From Bacteroidota bacterium (GTDB lineage: Bacteria > Bacteroidota > Bacteroidia > Chitinophagales > Chitinophagaceae): 64,000 nucleotides of DNA. The DNA is taken from assembly GCA_020161535.1 (NCBI GenBank), contig JAIUNW010000011.1, positions 111,494 to 175,493 on the forward strand, read 5' to 3'. The notes below the pieces were generated by a model. It did no database searches. It was not told the origin of the DNA and was given only the letters and a program-made list of their open reading frames with translations. How positions within the stretch are numbered: position 1 is the first letter of the stretch; the number at the start of each line of letters is the position of its first letter. A program made the translations under genes and the position numbers. Shown here one piece after another: positions 25,466 through 35,685 of the stretch.

Positions 25466-25636
25466 TTGCAAGCAGTTCTCATCGGTTATATTGTAATGGC
25501 CCTCATTTCGTTTCCGTTGGCATACTATCTGGGAAGGGAGCGGAAGATTGGGTTTCGGTGGACATTGTTTTTTGGAACAACCTTACCGGCGTCCTGGATG
25601 TCGGCATTTACCGTACTGGTGAGCAAAATAGAATGA
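25466..25636 (+). CDS. Small membrane protein (short hypothetical)
   Basis: A 56-residue frame starting at TTG reads QAVLIGYIVMALISFPLAYYLGR near the N-terminus, then ERKIGFRWTLFFGTTLP and ends SKIE. The GRERKIGFRW block between two hydrophobic segments resembles small membrane proteins common in this family of bacteria, so it is likely real or a remnant of one. An ATG at 25496 would give 46 residues. It starts just after the AraC gene stop. A competing frame in the same stretch is less convincing. Confidence 0.55.
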   Translation: MQAVLIGYIVMALISFPLAYYLGRERKIGFRWTLFFGTTLPASWMSAFTVLVSKIE

Positions 25637-25660
25637 GGCTGCAAACGCTGATAAAATAAA

Positions 25661-25689
25661 AATGAGCGGCGTTACGCCGCTCATTTTTT
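25661..25689. terminator. Strong bidirectional Rho-independent terminator
   Basis: AATGAGCGGCG and CGCCGCTCATT form a perfect 11-bp stem with loop TTA. It is followed by a T-run and preceded by an A-rich stretch, so it can end transcripts from both sides: the AraC/small-protein unit on the plus strand and the tRNA on the minus strand. Confidence 0.88.
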
Positions 25690-25703
25690 GCTGAAAACCA
25701 GGG

Positions 25704-25777
25704 TGATCCGGATTGGATTCGAACCAATGACCTACTGCTTAGAAGGCAGTTGCTCTATCCAGCTGAGCTACCGGACC
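25704..25777 (-). tRNA. tRNA-Arg (anticodon UCU)
   Basis: Read on the minus strand, the 74-nt gene has acceptor arms GGTCCGG/CCGGATC (one G-U pair), D-arm region GCTCAGCTGGATAGAGC, anticodon stem-loop CTGCCTTCTAAGCAG with anticodon TCT, and T-arm TTGGTTCGAATCCAA. The discriminator base is A and no CCA is encoded. It decodes AGA codons. The upstream strong terminator ends its transcript. Confidence 0.96.
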
Positions 25778-25882
25778 GTAAACCGGCGCGAAAATAGGGC
25801 TAAAATGGCAGTTCCCAAAACACGGCCGCCAACGCAGGAGCCTAATATTTTTTTGGCGGCTAGGGAGAAATTCCCAAATTTG

Positions 25883-25896
25883 TATAAGTACTTATA
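25883..25896. promoter_or_regulatory. Candidate MarR operator (perfect 14-bp palindrome)
   Basis: TATAAGTACTTATA is a perfect inverted repeat immediately upstream of the MarR start codon at 25902 and beside a TTTG promoter-like word. MarR proteins bind such palindromes and often repress their own operon. If so, histidine or urocanate would probably relieve it, as the regulator heads the hut operon. Confidence 0.6.
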
Positions 25897-25901
25897 TAAT
25901 T

Positions 25902-26408
25902 ATGGACTTTTACCAGCAGGCCGGTGTGTTGGTTTTGGGCAGTCGCCTGCGTCGACTCAGTGAAACATTTATCGGCGACATCAATAAGCTCTACAAGCAA
26001 CAAGGCATCGCCTTTGAAGCAGCCTGGTTTCCGGTGTTTTATGTGTTGGGCCAGGAACAGGCTTTGTCAATAACGACGATTGCAGACACCCTCGCCACCT
26101 CGCACTCGGCCGCCAGTCAACTCATTACCAAACTCGAAGAAAAAGGACTACTCAAAGTGCTGACAGACAAAACAGATAACAGAAGAAAAAAGGTGCAGTT
26201 TACCGCCCGCGGACAAAAACTCTATCAGCAAGTGCAGCCCGTTTGGCAGGCTTTGGAAAAGGCCATGTTGCAATTGTTTAACGAAAGCCAACTGGGTGAC
26301 AGCCTGATGCCGTCACTGCTCGAAGCGGAAAATGCACTGGCTGCTACTTCGCTGCTGCAACGCATCCAGGAACAGTTGCCCCCAAAAAGAAAAACGGATA
26401 AAAAATAA
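25902..26408 (+). CDS. MarR-family transcriptional regulator of the hut operon
   Basis: The 168-residue protein has the winged-helix core of MarR: ITTIADTLATSHSAASQLITKLEEKG as recognition helices, then KVLTDKTDNRRKKVQFTARG as the wing. Flanking helices form the dimer interface. It is the first gene of the hut operon with an 11-bp gap to hutH, so it likely senses histidine or a catabolite. Hut operons in other phyla use HutC or HutP instead, so this is a lineage-specific regulator. The ligand is inferred. Confidence 0.9.
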   Translation: MDFYQQAGVLVLGSRLRRLSETFIGDINKLYKQQGIAFEAAWFPVFYVLGQEQALSITTIADTLATSHSAASQLITKLEEKGLLKVLTDKTDNRRKKVQFTARGQKLYQQVQPVWQALEKAMLQLFNESQLGDSLMPSLLEAENALAATSLLQRIQEQLPPKRKTDKK

Positions 26409-26419
26409 CAGCCACTGCC

Positions 26420-27979
26420 ATGACAATATTCTCTTACGGAACCGATCACCTGACTACCGGCATCGCACTGGCCATCGCCGGCGGACAAACAAAAGGCGAA
26501 CTGAGTGCCGCCTCCCGACAAAAAATCAAAGCCAGCGAAACGGCCGTGCAAACCATCGTGGCCGAAGGCCGATCGGTATATGGCATCAATACCGGCTTCG
26601 GCATTCTTGCCAACACCCCCATTTCTGAAGAAGATACCCGCACGCTGCAGTACAAAATTCTGCAAAGCCACAGCGTAGGCGTGGGCGAGCCCATCGCGCC
26701 CGATATCGCCAAGCTCATGCTGATCACCAAAGTGCATGCACTCGCACAAGGTTATTCCGGCGTACAAATCTCCACCCTCGAGCGACTCTGCTGGCATATC
26801 GACAACAACATCATTCCCGTCGTACCCGAAAAAGGATCCGTAGGCGCCAGCGGCGACCTCGCCCCCTTGTCGCATCTTTGCTTGCCACTGATCGGCCTCG
26901 GTGAAGTTTTCCAAAACGGCCAGCGCCTGCCAACGGCGGAAGTATTGCAGCAGCACCAATTGGAACCCATCAGCCTGGGCCCCAAAGAAGGCCTGGCCCT
27001 CATCAATGGCACGCAATTTATCCTGGCACATGCCGTCAAAGCGCTGCAACGCTTTCACAATTGTCTCGAAGCAGCCGACATCATCGGCGCCATGAGCCTC
27101 GAAGCACTCACCGGTACCCAGGCGCCATACGACGAACGCCTGCACCAACTTCGGCCCTATGAAGGCAATCTCCTGGTTGCACAACGACTGCGACGCATCC
27201 TGCACCAATCGGTCATCATGCAAAGCCATGTTGATTGCGGCCGCGTGCAAGATCCCTATTCACTGCGGTGTATGCCGCAGGTGCACGGCGCCTCCCGCAA
27301 TGCCTGGCTGCACCTGAAATCGCTCACCGATATTGAACTCAACGCGGTTACCGACAACCCGGTTATTTTTAGTGCGGACGATAGTATCAGTGGGGGCAAT
27401 TTCCACGGACAACCACTCGCCTTGCCCCTCGATTACAATTGTTTCGCCGCCGCTGAACTGGGGAATATTTCCGACCGCCGTTGTTATTTGTTGCTGGAAG
27501 GAAAATGGGGACTGCCGCTGTTGTTGATGAACAACGTGGGGCTCAACAGTGGCTTCATGATTCCGCAATACACCACCGCGGCCCTGGTCACCGAAAACAA
27601 AACCCTGAGCTTTCCTGCCAGTGCTGACAGCATTCCCACTTCGCTGGGCCAGGAAGACCATGTGAGCATGGGCAGTATCAGCGGCCGGAAACTCAACCAG
27701 GTAATCAGCAACCTCGAATACATCCTGGCCATCGAATTGATGAGCGCCTGCCAGGCCATCGAATTCCGCCGCCCGCTAAAGAGCAGCCCAGTGCTCGAAT
27801 TTGCGCATGAGCATGTCCGTAAGCAGGTGGGCTTTGCCAGCGAAGACCGCATTTTCGCCAACGATATCAACCGACTCACCGGCATGATCAGCGACTTCAG
27901 CTTTGTACATGCCGTCACTGCGTTTGCTAACAGTCATGTACAACCGCTGAATGAAAACTATCCCCAATTTGAACTCTAA
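26420..27979 (+). CDS. hutH: Histidine ammonia-lyase
   Basis: The first enzyme of histidine breakdown removes ammonia to give trans-urocanate. The self-forming MIO cofactor comes from A143-S144-G145 in [13 protein letters not shown]. Other family blocks visible are YGINTGFG, the [15 protein letters not shown] segment and ELNAVTDNP. Length (519 aa) is normal. It is followed by hutU 17 bp downstream in the same operon. Confidence 0.97.
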   Translation: MTIFSYGTDHLTTGIALAIAGGQTKGELSAASRQKIKASETAVQTIVAEGRSVYGINTGFGILANTPISEEDTRTLQYKILQSHSVGVGEPIAPDIAKLMLITKVHALAQGYSGVQISTLERLCWHIDNNIIPVVPEKGSVGASGDLAPLSHLCLPLIGLGEVFQNGQRLPTAEVLQQHQLEPISLGPKEGLALINGTQFILAHAVKALQRFHNCLEAADIIGAMSLEALTGTQAPYDERLHQLRPYEGNLLVAQRLRRILHQSVIMQSHVDCGRVQDPYSLRCMPQVHGASRNAWLHLKSLTDIELNAVTDNPVIFSADDSISGGNFHGQPLALPLDYNCFAAAELGNISDRRCYLLLEGKWGLPLLLMNNVGLNSGFMIPQYTTAALVTENKTLSFPASADSIPTSLGQEDHVSMGSISGRKLNQVISNLEYILAIELMSACQAIEFRRPLKSSPVLEFAHEHVRKQVGFASEDRIFANDINRLTGMISDFSFVHAVTAFANSHVQPLNENYPQFEL

Positions 27980-27996
27980 GTCTTCAATACCATACC

Positions 27997-29676
27997 ATGA
28001 GCACGTATAAAAATTACGATCCCGTCAAATACAAAACGCCCCATGGCACCCAATTGCAATGCAAAGGCTGGCAACAGGAAGCGGCCCTGCGCATGTTGCT
28101 GAACAACCTCGATCCCACGGTGGCCGAACGGCCCGACGACCTGATTGTGTACGGCGGTCGCGGTAAAGCGGCACGCAATTTTGAAGCCCTCGACCTCATC
28201 ATCAAAGCGTTGAAAGACCTCGAGAACAACGAATCACTACTCATACAAAGTGGTAAGCCGGTCGGTATTTTGCAGACCCATCCCGATGCTCCGCGGGTGC
28301 TGATCTCCAATTCGCAATTGGTGCCGAACTGGGCCAACTGGGCGCATTTTGATCTGCTCGAAAAAAAGGGCCTGATGATGTATGGACAAATGACCGCCGG
28401 CTCCTGGATATATATCGGCTCGCAAGGCATTGTGCAGGGCACCTACGAAACCTATGCTGCGGCCGCCGATAAACATTTTAACGGTACGTTGAAAGGCACC
28501 CTGCACGTAACAGCCGGCCTCGGCGGTATGGGTGGTGCACAACCCCTTGCCATCACCATGAACGAAGGCGTAGCACTCATCGCCGAAGTAGAAGAATGGC
28601 GCATCGATAAACGCCTTGAAACCCGCTACCTCGATAAAAAACTAACCGATATTGATGCGGCCATCGATTTGGCATTGCAGGCCAAAAAAGACAAGCAGGC
28701 CATGAGCATTGGCGTTCTGTGCAATGCCGTGCATTTACTGGAAAGATTGATCGAGCGAAAAATAGTGCCCGATACCCTCACCGACCAAACCTCGGCGCAT
28801 GATCCGCTGGTGGGTTATGTGCCACACAGCATTTCGCTCAGTGAAGCCAATCAATTGCGTGCTACCAACCCCGAAGCCTACCTGCAATTGAGTTATGACA
28901 GCATGCGCCTGCATGTTGAGCACATGCTCACCCTGCAAAAAATGGGCGCCATCACCTTCGACTATGGCAATAATATCCGCGCCCGTGCCAAAGAAAAAGG
29001 ACTCGAAAATGCTTTCGATTTTCCGGGTTTTGTACCGGCCTATATCCGGCCACTTTTTTGCGAAGGCAAAGGGCCGTTCCGGTGGGCAGCGCTCAGCGGC
29101 GACCCCGCCGATATCGCCGTTACCGATGCCGTGATTGGTGCGATGTTTCCCGAAAACAAAAGCCTGCAACGCTGGCTCCAATTAGCCAAAGAAAAAATTG
29201 CTTTCCAGGGACTACCAGCACGTATCTGCTGGTTGGGCCAGGGCGAACGCGAAAAAGCCGGCCTCGCTTTCAATGAGCTCGTGAAAAGCGGTCGCGTGAA
29301 AGCACCCATTGTGATTGGTCGCGATCACCTCGACACCGGTTCGGTGGCCAGCCCCAATCGCGAAACCGAAGCCATGCTCGATGGTTCAGATGCAGTGGCC
29401 GATTGGCCGCTGTTGAATGCACTCATGAACACGGCGGGCGGCGCTTCTTGGGTGAGTTTGCACCACGGCGGTGGTGTTGGTATGGGCTATAGTATTCATG
29501 CAGGTATGGTGATTGTGGCCGATGGCACCGACGAAGCCGCCGCACGCTTGCAGCGTGTACTGCGCAACGACCCGGGTATTGGGGTGATCCGCCATGCCGA
29601 TGCCGGTTATGATATTGCGAAAGACCAGATGCGCAAACATCGGTTGTCCATCAACGATAGATTGTCCGGTAAATAA
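27997..29676 (+). CDS. hutU: Urocanate hydratase
   Basis: The second step adds water to urocanate, giving imidazolonepropionate, using NAD+ as an electrophile. The 559-residue protein shows the NAD-binding block [14 protein letters not shown] and the family segments [28 protein letters not shown] and [15 protein letters not shown]. Length is normal. The next gene begins 27 bp later and is a Mur ligase homologue rather than hutI. Confidence 0.97.
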   Translation: MSTYKNYDPVKYKTPHGTQLQCKGWQQEAALRMLLNNLDPTVAERPDDLIVYGGRGKAARNFEALDLIIKALKDLENNESLLIQSGKPVGILQTHPDAPRVLISNSQLVPNWANWAHFDLLEKKGLMMYGQMTAGSWIYIGSQGIVQGTYETYAAAADKHFNGTLKGTLHVTAGLGGMGGAQPLAITMNEGVALIAEVEEWRIDKRLETRYLDKKLTDIDAAIDLALQAKKDKQAMSIGVLCNAVHLLERLIERKIVPDTLTDQTSAHDPLVGYVPHSISLSEANQLRATNPEAYLQLSYDSMRLHVEHMLTLQKMGAITFDYGNNIRARAKEKGLENAFDFPGFVPAYIRPLFCEGKGPFRWAALSGDPADIAVTDAVIGAMFPENKSLQRWLQLAKEKIAFQGLPARICWLGQGEREKAGLAFNELVKSGRVKAPIVIGRDHLDTGSVASPNRETEAMLDGSDAVADWPLLNALMNTAGGASWVSLHHGGGVGMGYSIHAGMVIVADGTDEAAARLQRVLRNDPGIGVIRHADAGYDIAKDQMRKHRLSINDRLSGK

Positions 29677-29703
29677 GCTAACGTATCTTGAACAAAATTT
29701 CCA

Positions 29704-31080
29704 ATGATCCAATCCATCAACGATTTCAACCGGGTCTTTTTTATCGGCATTGCCGGTACCGGCATGAGTGCCATCGCCCAATACCTACAGGGCATTGGCA
29801 AAGAAGTAGGGGGGAGCGACCGGTATTTTCATCCAGATGAACCAAATGATACAAAAACCAAACTGGAAGCCGAAGGTATACATTGCTTTTTGCAAGATGG
29901 CTCGGGCATTGAAGCCGGTATCGACCTGGTGGTGGTATCTACTGCGGTAGAAGAAACGGTACCCGAAGTGATCAAAACCCGTTCGCTCAACATTCCGATC
30001 ATCAAACGCAGCGAATTGCTGGCCATCATCGCGCAAAGTAAAAAGACCATTGCCGTGGGTGGTACATCGGGCAAATCGACCACCAGCGCCATGTTATTCG
30101 ACATCCTGCAATATGCGGGCATGCGCCCGAGTATCATCAGTGGCGCGGGATTGGTAAGCATTATTCGCGAAGGAAAAATTGGCAACGCAAAAGTAGGAAC
30201 GGGCGATTGGCTGGTGATTGAAGCCGATGAAAGCGACGGTAGTATTGTGCAATACCATCCGGAAATTGGTTTGTTGCTCAATGTTGACAAAGACCACAAG
30301 GAGATCGATGTGCTGATGGATATCTTCAAAACCTTTCAGCAAAACAGCCAGCAATTTGTGGTGAATCAGTCGCATCCGCTGGCGGCTTCCCTTAGCACCG
30401 ACCTGAACAATGATTTTTGCCATCACCAGCATTGCGAAGCAGGTTTTATCGCCACTAATTTTGCACAACAGGGCCTGCAAATTTCGTTCAACGTAAACAA
30501 CACCCCATTCCATTTGCAAGTGGTGGGAAGGCACAATATGGAAAACGCATTGGCGGCTGCCACCGTGGCAGCGCTTACAGGCGTGGACCTTAGTACCAGC
30601 GCCGAAGCGCTGCAACACTATGAAGGCATCTATCGCCGGCACCAGGTATGGGGACAGAAAAACGGTGTTTGGTTGATCGACGACTATGCACACAATCCCG
30701 CGAAATGCGCTGCTAGTATCGAAGCCTGCCAGCCCATTGCACCCAAACTGATCGCCTGGTTTCAACCACATGGCTACGGCCCCACGCGTTTTCTACGCGC
30801 AGATTTTGTTACTGAAATTGCCCGGGTGTTAAGGCCGAACGACGAAATTTGGATGAGTGAAATTTTCTATGCGGGTGGCACTGCCACCAAAGATATTTCT
30901 GCCAACGATCTAATCAACGACCTACAAGCACTTGGCAAAAATGCTTATTTCACCGAACACCGAAGCGATCTTGTCAGCGACATACGGTCACATATAACCG
31001 AAAATTGTTGCCTCTTGTTAATGGGCGCCCGTGATCCATCGCTCGAACATTTTGCCGAAGAAGTCTGGAACGCATTATGA
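29704..31080 (+). CDS. Mur-ligase-family protein (MurC/Mpl-like) within the hut operon
   Basis: The 458-residue protein has the three-domain Mur ligase layout: a Rossmann-like start FFIGIAGTGMSAIAQYL, the ATP-binding P-loop VGGTSGKSTT (about 118-127), the central EADESDGS and GRHNMENALAAATVA blocks, and the C-terminal IDDYAHNPAKCAAS and FQPHGYGPTRFL. All are close to MurC (UDP-MurNAc:L-Ala ligase) and Mpl. It sits between hutU and hutI and overlaps hutI by four bases. A true MurC is normally with murG and ftsQ, so this copy is probably a paralogue with a different acceptor. Its role in histidine use is unknown. Confidence 0.85.
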   Translation: MIQSINDFNRVFFIGIAGTGMSAIAQYLQGIGKEVGGSDRYFHPDEPNDTKTKLEAEGIHCFLQDGSGIEAGIDLVVVSTAVEETVPEVIKTRSLNIPIIKRSELLAIIAQSKKTIAVGGTSGKSTTSAMLFDILQYAGMRPSIISGAGLVSIIREGKIGNAKVGTGDWLVIEADESDGSIVQYHPEIGLLLNVDKDHKEIDVLMDIFKTFQQNSQQFVVNQSHPLAASLSTDLNNDFCHHQHCEAGFIATNFAQQGLQISFNVNNTPFHLQVVGRHNMENALAAATVAALTGVDLSTSAEALQHYEGIYRRHQVWGQKNGVWLIDDYAHNPAKCAASIEACQPIAPKLIAWFQPHGYGPTRFLRADFVTEIARVLRPNDEIWMSEIFYAGGTATKDISANDLINDLQALGKNAYFTEHRSDLVSDIRSHITENCCLLLMGARDPSLEHFAEEVWNAL

Positions 31081-32312
31081 CAACACTTTACACCAATATC
31101 GCCTGCTTGACCGGAATCGGTGCTACAGAAACGGCCCTTCGGGGAAAAGAACTGGCTGCGCTACAAGCTATCAGCAACGCCTGGTTACTGATTGAAGATG
31201 CGGCGATTGCCGGCTATGGCGATCAGTCTACCCTGCCCGTCAACAAGCCCGCGAACATAATAGATGTACAAGGCGGAACCATTTTACCGGCCTGGTGCGA
31301 TAGCCATACACACCTGGTATTCGGCGCCAGCAGGGAGCAGGAATTTGTCGACAAAATAAAAGGACTCAGTTATGCCGAGATCGCCGCAAAGGGTGGCGGT
31401 ATCCTTCATTCAGCCCATCAACTGGCCAGTTTATCAGAAGATGAATTGTTCCGGCTGGCCTGGCAGCGATTGCAAGAAGCCAATGCATTGGGCACGGGTG
31501 CCATCGAAATAAAAAGCGGTTATGGATTGACGGTAGCTTCCGAATTGAAAATGCTAAGGGTCATCCGCCGACTCAAAGAAAAAGCTGCTGCACCGATCAA
31601 GGCAAGTTTCTTGGGGGCGCACGCGTACCCGGCTGCGTACAAAGAAAACCACGAAGGATACCTGCGTTTGATCGAGGAAGAAATGCTGCCGGTCATCGCC
31701 GCCGAAAAACTGGCAGACTATATTGACGTTTTTTGTGAAGATGGTTTTTTCTCAGCGGCAGAAACAGAACGGATTTTAATGGCTGGAAAACGATACGGAC
31801 TCAAACCGAAAATCCACGCCAACCAACTCCATTTGTCAGGTGGTGTACAGGTCGGTGTAAAGCACCATGCCATTTCGGTTGATCACCTCGAAACCATGGA
31901 TGCAGATGCCATCCAAACTCTTGCCGCCGCCAGCACCATCGGCACCCTCTTACCATCGGCTGCTTTCTTTTTGCGGATGGCCTACCAACCCGCGCGCCAA
32001 CTAATCGATGCCGGTGCTGCCATCGCCCTGGCCACTGATTTCAATCCAGGTTCCAGTCCCGGACTCGACATGCATTTTGTGGTATCGCTGGCTTGCATCC
32101 AAATGAAAATGCTGCCCGAAGAAGCGATCAATGCGGCCACCATCAACGGCGCCGCAGCCCTCGAACTTCAACAGATTACGGGTAGCATCAGCAAGGGCAA
32201 GCGGGCTGATTTTATCATCACCAAACCGATTCCATCCCTGGCCTATATTCCTTACGCTTTTAGCACCAACCTGGTTCAGCAAGTGCTGTTGGGGGGTGTT
32301 CCCGTGAAATGA
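31077..32312 (+). CDS. hutI: Imidazolonepropionase
   Basis: The third enzyme hydrolyses 4-imidazolone-5-propanoate to N-formimidoyl-L-glutamate. The 411-residue protein has the metal-binding SHTHLVFGASREQEF, the ligand block EIKSGYGL, and HANQLHLSGG with SVDHLE and ATDFNPGSSPG. All are family features of this amidohydrolase. Its ATG overlaps the preceding stop in the form ATGA, showing tight coupling with the Mur ligase homologue. Confidence 0.96.
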   Translation: MTTLYTNIACLTGIGATETALRGKELAALQAISNAWLLIEDAAIAGYGDQSTLPVNKPANIIDVQGGTILPAWCDSHTHLVFGASREQEFVDKIKGLSYAEIAAKGGGILHSAHQLASLSEDELFRLAWQRLQEANALGTGAIEIKSGYGLTVASELKMLRVIRRLKEKAAAPIKASFLGAHAYPAAYKENHEGYLRLIEEEMLPVIAAEKLADYIDVFCEDGFFSAAETERILMAGKRYGLKPKIHANQLHLSGGVQVGVKHHAISVDHLETMDADAIQTLAAASTIGTLLPSAAFFLRMAYQPARQLIDAGAAIALATDFNPGSSPGLDMHFVVSLACIQMKMLPEEAINAATINGAAALELQQITGSISKGKRADFIITKPIPSLAYIPYAFSTNLVQQVLLGGVPVK

Positions 32313-32358
32313 CCGAATCTGGTAAACTAAGCTTACATTCAGCACACAAAACGATTTT

Positions 32359-33420
32359 ATGCCGGTGCCGCATTTCAAATATTACAACAAGCAAGACTTA
32401 CTGTACCTGACCCGCCTGCGACGTTTCGAAACCAAACTGGGTGAACGGTTGCAGGTGTTGCATTCAACAGATGATATCCCCGAGCAATTATTACATTCGC
32501 CGGCTTCGTTTGTGCTGCTGGGCATTCCGGAAGACATTGGCGTAAAAGCGAATTATGGCCGAGGTGGCGCTGATTCGGTATGGATTCCTTTCTTAAGCGC
32601 TTTTCTCAATTTGCAGAGCAATGATTTTTTGTTGGGCGATGATATTTTACTACTTGGTCATTTTGATTTTGGCGACCTGCAATACCTGATTGAAAACCAT
32701 GCGGCCGAAGGCGAGGAGAAGATTGATGCCTATCGGCACGCCCTCTTACAAATTGACGAAGAAGTAGAAAACCTGGTAAAACTGGTGGTGGCTGCCAACA
32801 AAATTCCTATTGTGATAGGTGGTGGTCACAACAACGCCTATCCGCTGATCAAAGGCGCGGCCCGTGGCCTGTTGAAAACCAATCGCATTCCACTGGCGCA
32901 GATCAATGCGGTTAACCTCGATGCACATACTGATTTTCGCCCGTCAGAAGGCCGGCACAGCGGCAATGGATTTCGATATGCCGAAGAAGACGGTTACCTG
33001 CAAAAATATTGTGTGGTCGGTGTGCAGGAAAATTATCTTCCGCAAAACGTATGGCTCGATTTTGTGAACAATCCTTTTCTGGACATGATCTCCTACGAAG
33101 ATATTTTTGTACAGGAGAAAAGAGATTTTCACCAGGCCGTGGCGCATGCCTGCGCTTTCACCGACGATAATTATTGCGGCATTGAATTAGACCTCGACGT
33201 GATTGCCAACACCCTAAGCAGTGCCTGCAGTCCCGTCGGCATCGGTTCTTTACAGGCCCGTCAATATATCACACAAGCCGCGCGCTCACTCCAGCCCGCC
33301 TACCTGCATATTTGCGAAGGCGCGGTGCAATTAAGTGATGGTGAAAAAGACGGTAGAACAGGTAAGCTGATCAGTTACCTGGTGAGCGACTTCGTCAAAG
33401 AAATCAACAACAAAATTTAG
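32359..33420 (+). CDS. hutG: Formimidoylglutamase (arginase-like)
   Basis: The last enzyme hydrolyses N-formimidoylglutamate to glutamate and formamide. Manganese-binding motifs of the ureohydrolase fold are visible: IGGGHNNAYP (His), NLDAHTDFRP (Asp-His-Asp) and GIELDLDVI (Asp pair). The His in GGGHNN replaces the GGDH form typical of agmatinase, as in other hutG-type enzymes. The N-terminal ~70 residues are longer than in arginase. The gene ends by overlapping the patatin gene in convergent orientation. Confidence 0.92.
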   Translation: MPVPHFKYYNKQDLLYLTRLRRFETKLGERLQVLHSTDDIPEQLLHSPASFVLLGIPEDIGVKANYGRGGADSVWIPFLSAFLNLQSNDFLLGDDILLLGHFDFGDLQYLIENHAAEGEEKIDAYRHALLQIDEEVENLVKLVVAANKIPIVIGGGHNNAYPLIKGAARGLLKTNRIPLAQINAVNLDAHTDFRPSEGRHSGNGFRYAEEDGYLQKYCVVGVQENYLPQNVWLDFVNNPFLDMISYEDIFVQEKRDFHQAVAHACAFTDDNYCGIELDLDVIANTLSSACSPVGIGSLQARQYITQAARSLQPAYLHICEGAVQLSDGEKDGRTGKLISYLVSDFVKEINNKI

Positions 33421-35675
33421 AACGCGCTTCGGGAAAAACGGTAGCCCAGGTTTACATAGTTCTTGAGGATGCCGGAATTGCCGCTGTACATGAAGGAGAA
33501 TTCCAGCGGACCAATCACCGAGTCGAATCCCAGGGTAAGCGCATAACCGTTCAACAGGTGTTTGCTAAAAACATTGTTGGTTTCGGCATTCATGAAAGAA
33601 TGGTACATTAAATTAAAAGTAGCTGCGGCATAGGTAGCGCTGGTAATTTGGTAACGCCAGTTCAACGCGCCTTTAACCAGGCTATTGGTTCGAACAGCCA
33701 GGTCGGGGATGCCCGCAAAGGATACCTGGTTGCGCATATTGGGTACCATGCCGCCCACGGCAAAGTCGTTGAACACAAACTGGTTGATGTTGAAGTTGAT
33801 GGCCGATTCTGCTTGCAGCGTTAGATAGTTGCGTCGCGAAACGGGAATCACTTTTTCTACCTGCAACCGGGTTCGGAAAAAATCTCCATGTAAAACATTG
33901 AGTGAATCTTCTGACAATGGCTTGCCGTCGAGGGTTACTTTGCGCGATTGCGAGATCACCCACGAAGGCTCCAACAGAAAATAAGTGCCTTTGCGTGGCA
34001 GAAACAATCGATCGTGTGAATTGTATTCGTATCGAAAATAACCCTGGAAAAAATTGTTGTTGCCCGACAACTGCAACAGTACGCCCGATAGTGGCTTGAT
34101 ATCTACCCGTTCCCAATGCGCACCAACTGCATACGACTGCCTTCTTTTATACGCCAGTTGCAACCTGGTGTCAACATAATTACTAAAGCTTCGATACTGA
34201 CCCAATGGTTTGTAGTTGTCAAAATAAGAAAACTCCTGGCGTTCAAGATAGCCTTCGCTGATCCAGGCAAGCGGCACTTTTTTCGTACCAAATATGCGGG
34301 TGTACTCCAATCTTGTTCGCGGGTTTTCTGACAAGCCGGCCGTCAACGACAATAGACTTGGTTTGCCAAATACATCACGCAGGGTTACATTGGCGATCAG
34401 CATGATATTGGTCAGTGTATTGTAGTTGACGGCAAGTTTCGCCGTAACCGGTGCATATTCTTCGGCCATCAATCGCATGTCGGCCGTATGTGGTGCCACC
34501 GAATCCAATTGATAATACAATCGACTGAAATAGTGGGTGCCATATACCTGGCGAATGGCATCTTCCAATTCGCCCGTACTGTAAAACCGTCCTTCTTTGA
34601 TACCCATCATGCGCCGCAAAAACGGATGGCTGATGGTGCGTATGCTATCAGTAATGATTTTCCTGATCAGGATTTTATCATGTACGAGGGGAAAACTAAT
34701 TTTCTGCGGCTCCCCATAAATCGCGTTGAGCGAATCGGCTAGTTTTTTAAATACCGGGTAGTATTGTTCTCCCATCTTCAGGCCGATCGCAATGATTGAA
34801 TCACTGCTGGCAAAACTGGCCGACGTATAATTGTCCAGCGGATGATTGATATAGTAATCACACAGCGCCACTTCTTCTTTACTCAAAGCAGCTTCTTTGT
34901 AAAAAGCAATTTGCATCAACACCTGCAGGGGGGAAGCTAATTTTTCGGGGGATAACAAACCGGAAGCGACATTACTACCGATCACCACATCAGCACCCAT
35001 TTTGCGCACATCACTCACGGGAAAATTTCGAATGAGTCCACCGTCCACCAGGGTTTTGCCTTCATACGGTACCGCCGTAAACACCGATGGTATGGCCATA
35101 CTGGCCCGCACGGCGCTGATCAGATCGCCTTTGTCCATTACCACTGCTTCGCCGGTGGCCAGGTCTGTGGCAATACATTTGAATGGTCGCTGAAATTTGT
35201 TGAAGTCGCGCACGGCATACACCGGACTATACAGTTGGTTGAATTTTAACCAGAGCTCTTCGGCTTCCAAAACGCCGCTGGGAACCTTGAATTTGCCACG
35301 TTGAAAAGGTACTTCCAATGCATACCGACCATACTCGGCTTTTTCTTCCATGATGAATGCATTGAGCGAAGACTTATTGCTAAGCAACACGTTCCAGTCC
35401 ATGCTTTTGGCGATCTGGAAAATGGAATCGCCAGAATAACCGATGGCATATAGGCTGCCCATGATGGCACCCATGGAAGTGCCGGTCACATAGTCTACCT
35501 GTAGTCCAGCCGAATCAAGTGCTTTTAGAATGCCGATATGCGCCAGTCCTTTCGCCCCACCACCGCTCAGGGTCAGGCCGATTTTTGGTCGTTGGCCGGT
35601 TTGCGAAAATGAAAAGGCTGGTAATAAACATAGAATCAGGAAATACCGGGCTTGCTGTCTCAGGCGGGCACTCAT
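33417..35675 (-). CDS. Patatin-like phospholipase fused to a BamA/TamA-type outer-membrane barrel
   Basis: The 752-residue protein begins with a signal peptide (MSARLRQQARYF...). Patatin motifs follow: oxyanion loop LSGGGAKG, nucleophile Ser in VTGTSMGAIMG, and the Asp of the dyad in LVDGGLIRNFP. After ~300 residues comes a POTRA-like region and a C-terminal barrel ending NLGYRFSRSAF. Similar proteins are type Vd-like (patatin plus Omp85) systems that place or release a lipase at the surface. The start is 10 bp after the ABC-F stop; upstream Mets overlap that gene. Confidence 0.9.
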   Translation of the reverse strand: MSARLRQQARYFLILCLLPAFSFSQTGQRPKIGLTLSGGGAKGLAHIGILKALDSAGLQVDYVTGTSMGAIMGSLYAIGYSGDSIFQIAKSMDWNVLLSNKSSLNAFIMEEKAEYGRYALEVPFQRGKFKVPSGVLEAEELWLKFNQLYSPVYAVRDFNKFQRPFKCIATDLATGEAVVMDKGDLISAVRASMAIPSVFTAVPYEGKTLVDGGLIRNFPVSDVRKMGADVVIGSNVASGLLSPEKLASPLQVLMQIAFYKEAALSKEEVALCDYYINHPLDNYTSASFASSDSIIAIGLKMGEQYYPVFKKLADSLNAIYGEPQKISFPLVHDKILIRKIITDSIRTISHPFLRRMMGIKEGRFYSTGELEDAIRQVYGTHYFSRLYYQLDSVAPHTADMRLMAEEYAPVTAKLAVNYNTLTNIMLIANVTLRDVFGKPSLLSLTAGLSENPRTRLEYTRIFGTKKVPLAWISEGYLERQEFSYFDNYKPLGQYRSFSNYVDTRLQLAYKRRQSYAVGAHWERVDIKPLSGVLLQLSGNNNFFQGYFRYEYNSHDRLFLPRKGTYFLLEPSWVISQSRKVTLDGKPLSEDSLNVLHGDFFRTRLQVEKVIPVSRRNYLTLQAESAINFNINQFVFNDFAVGGMVPNMRNQVSFAGIPDLAVRTNSLVKGALNWRYQITSATYAAATFNLMYHSFMNAETNNVFSKHLLNGYALTLGFDSVIGPLEFSFMYSGNSGILKNYVNLGYRFSRSAF

Positions 35676-35685
35676 GGCGCTAAAT

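Noticed and set aside
25456..25659. A 67-codon plus-strand frame starting at the AraC stop
   Set aside because: Its composition is irregular; the neighbouring frame (25466-25636) gives a coherent membrane protein.
26225..27250. A 341-codon minus-strand frame opposite marR and hutH
   Set aside because: It mirrors the codon bias of hutH, which has full catalytic motifs, so it is not a gene.
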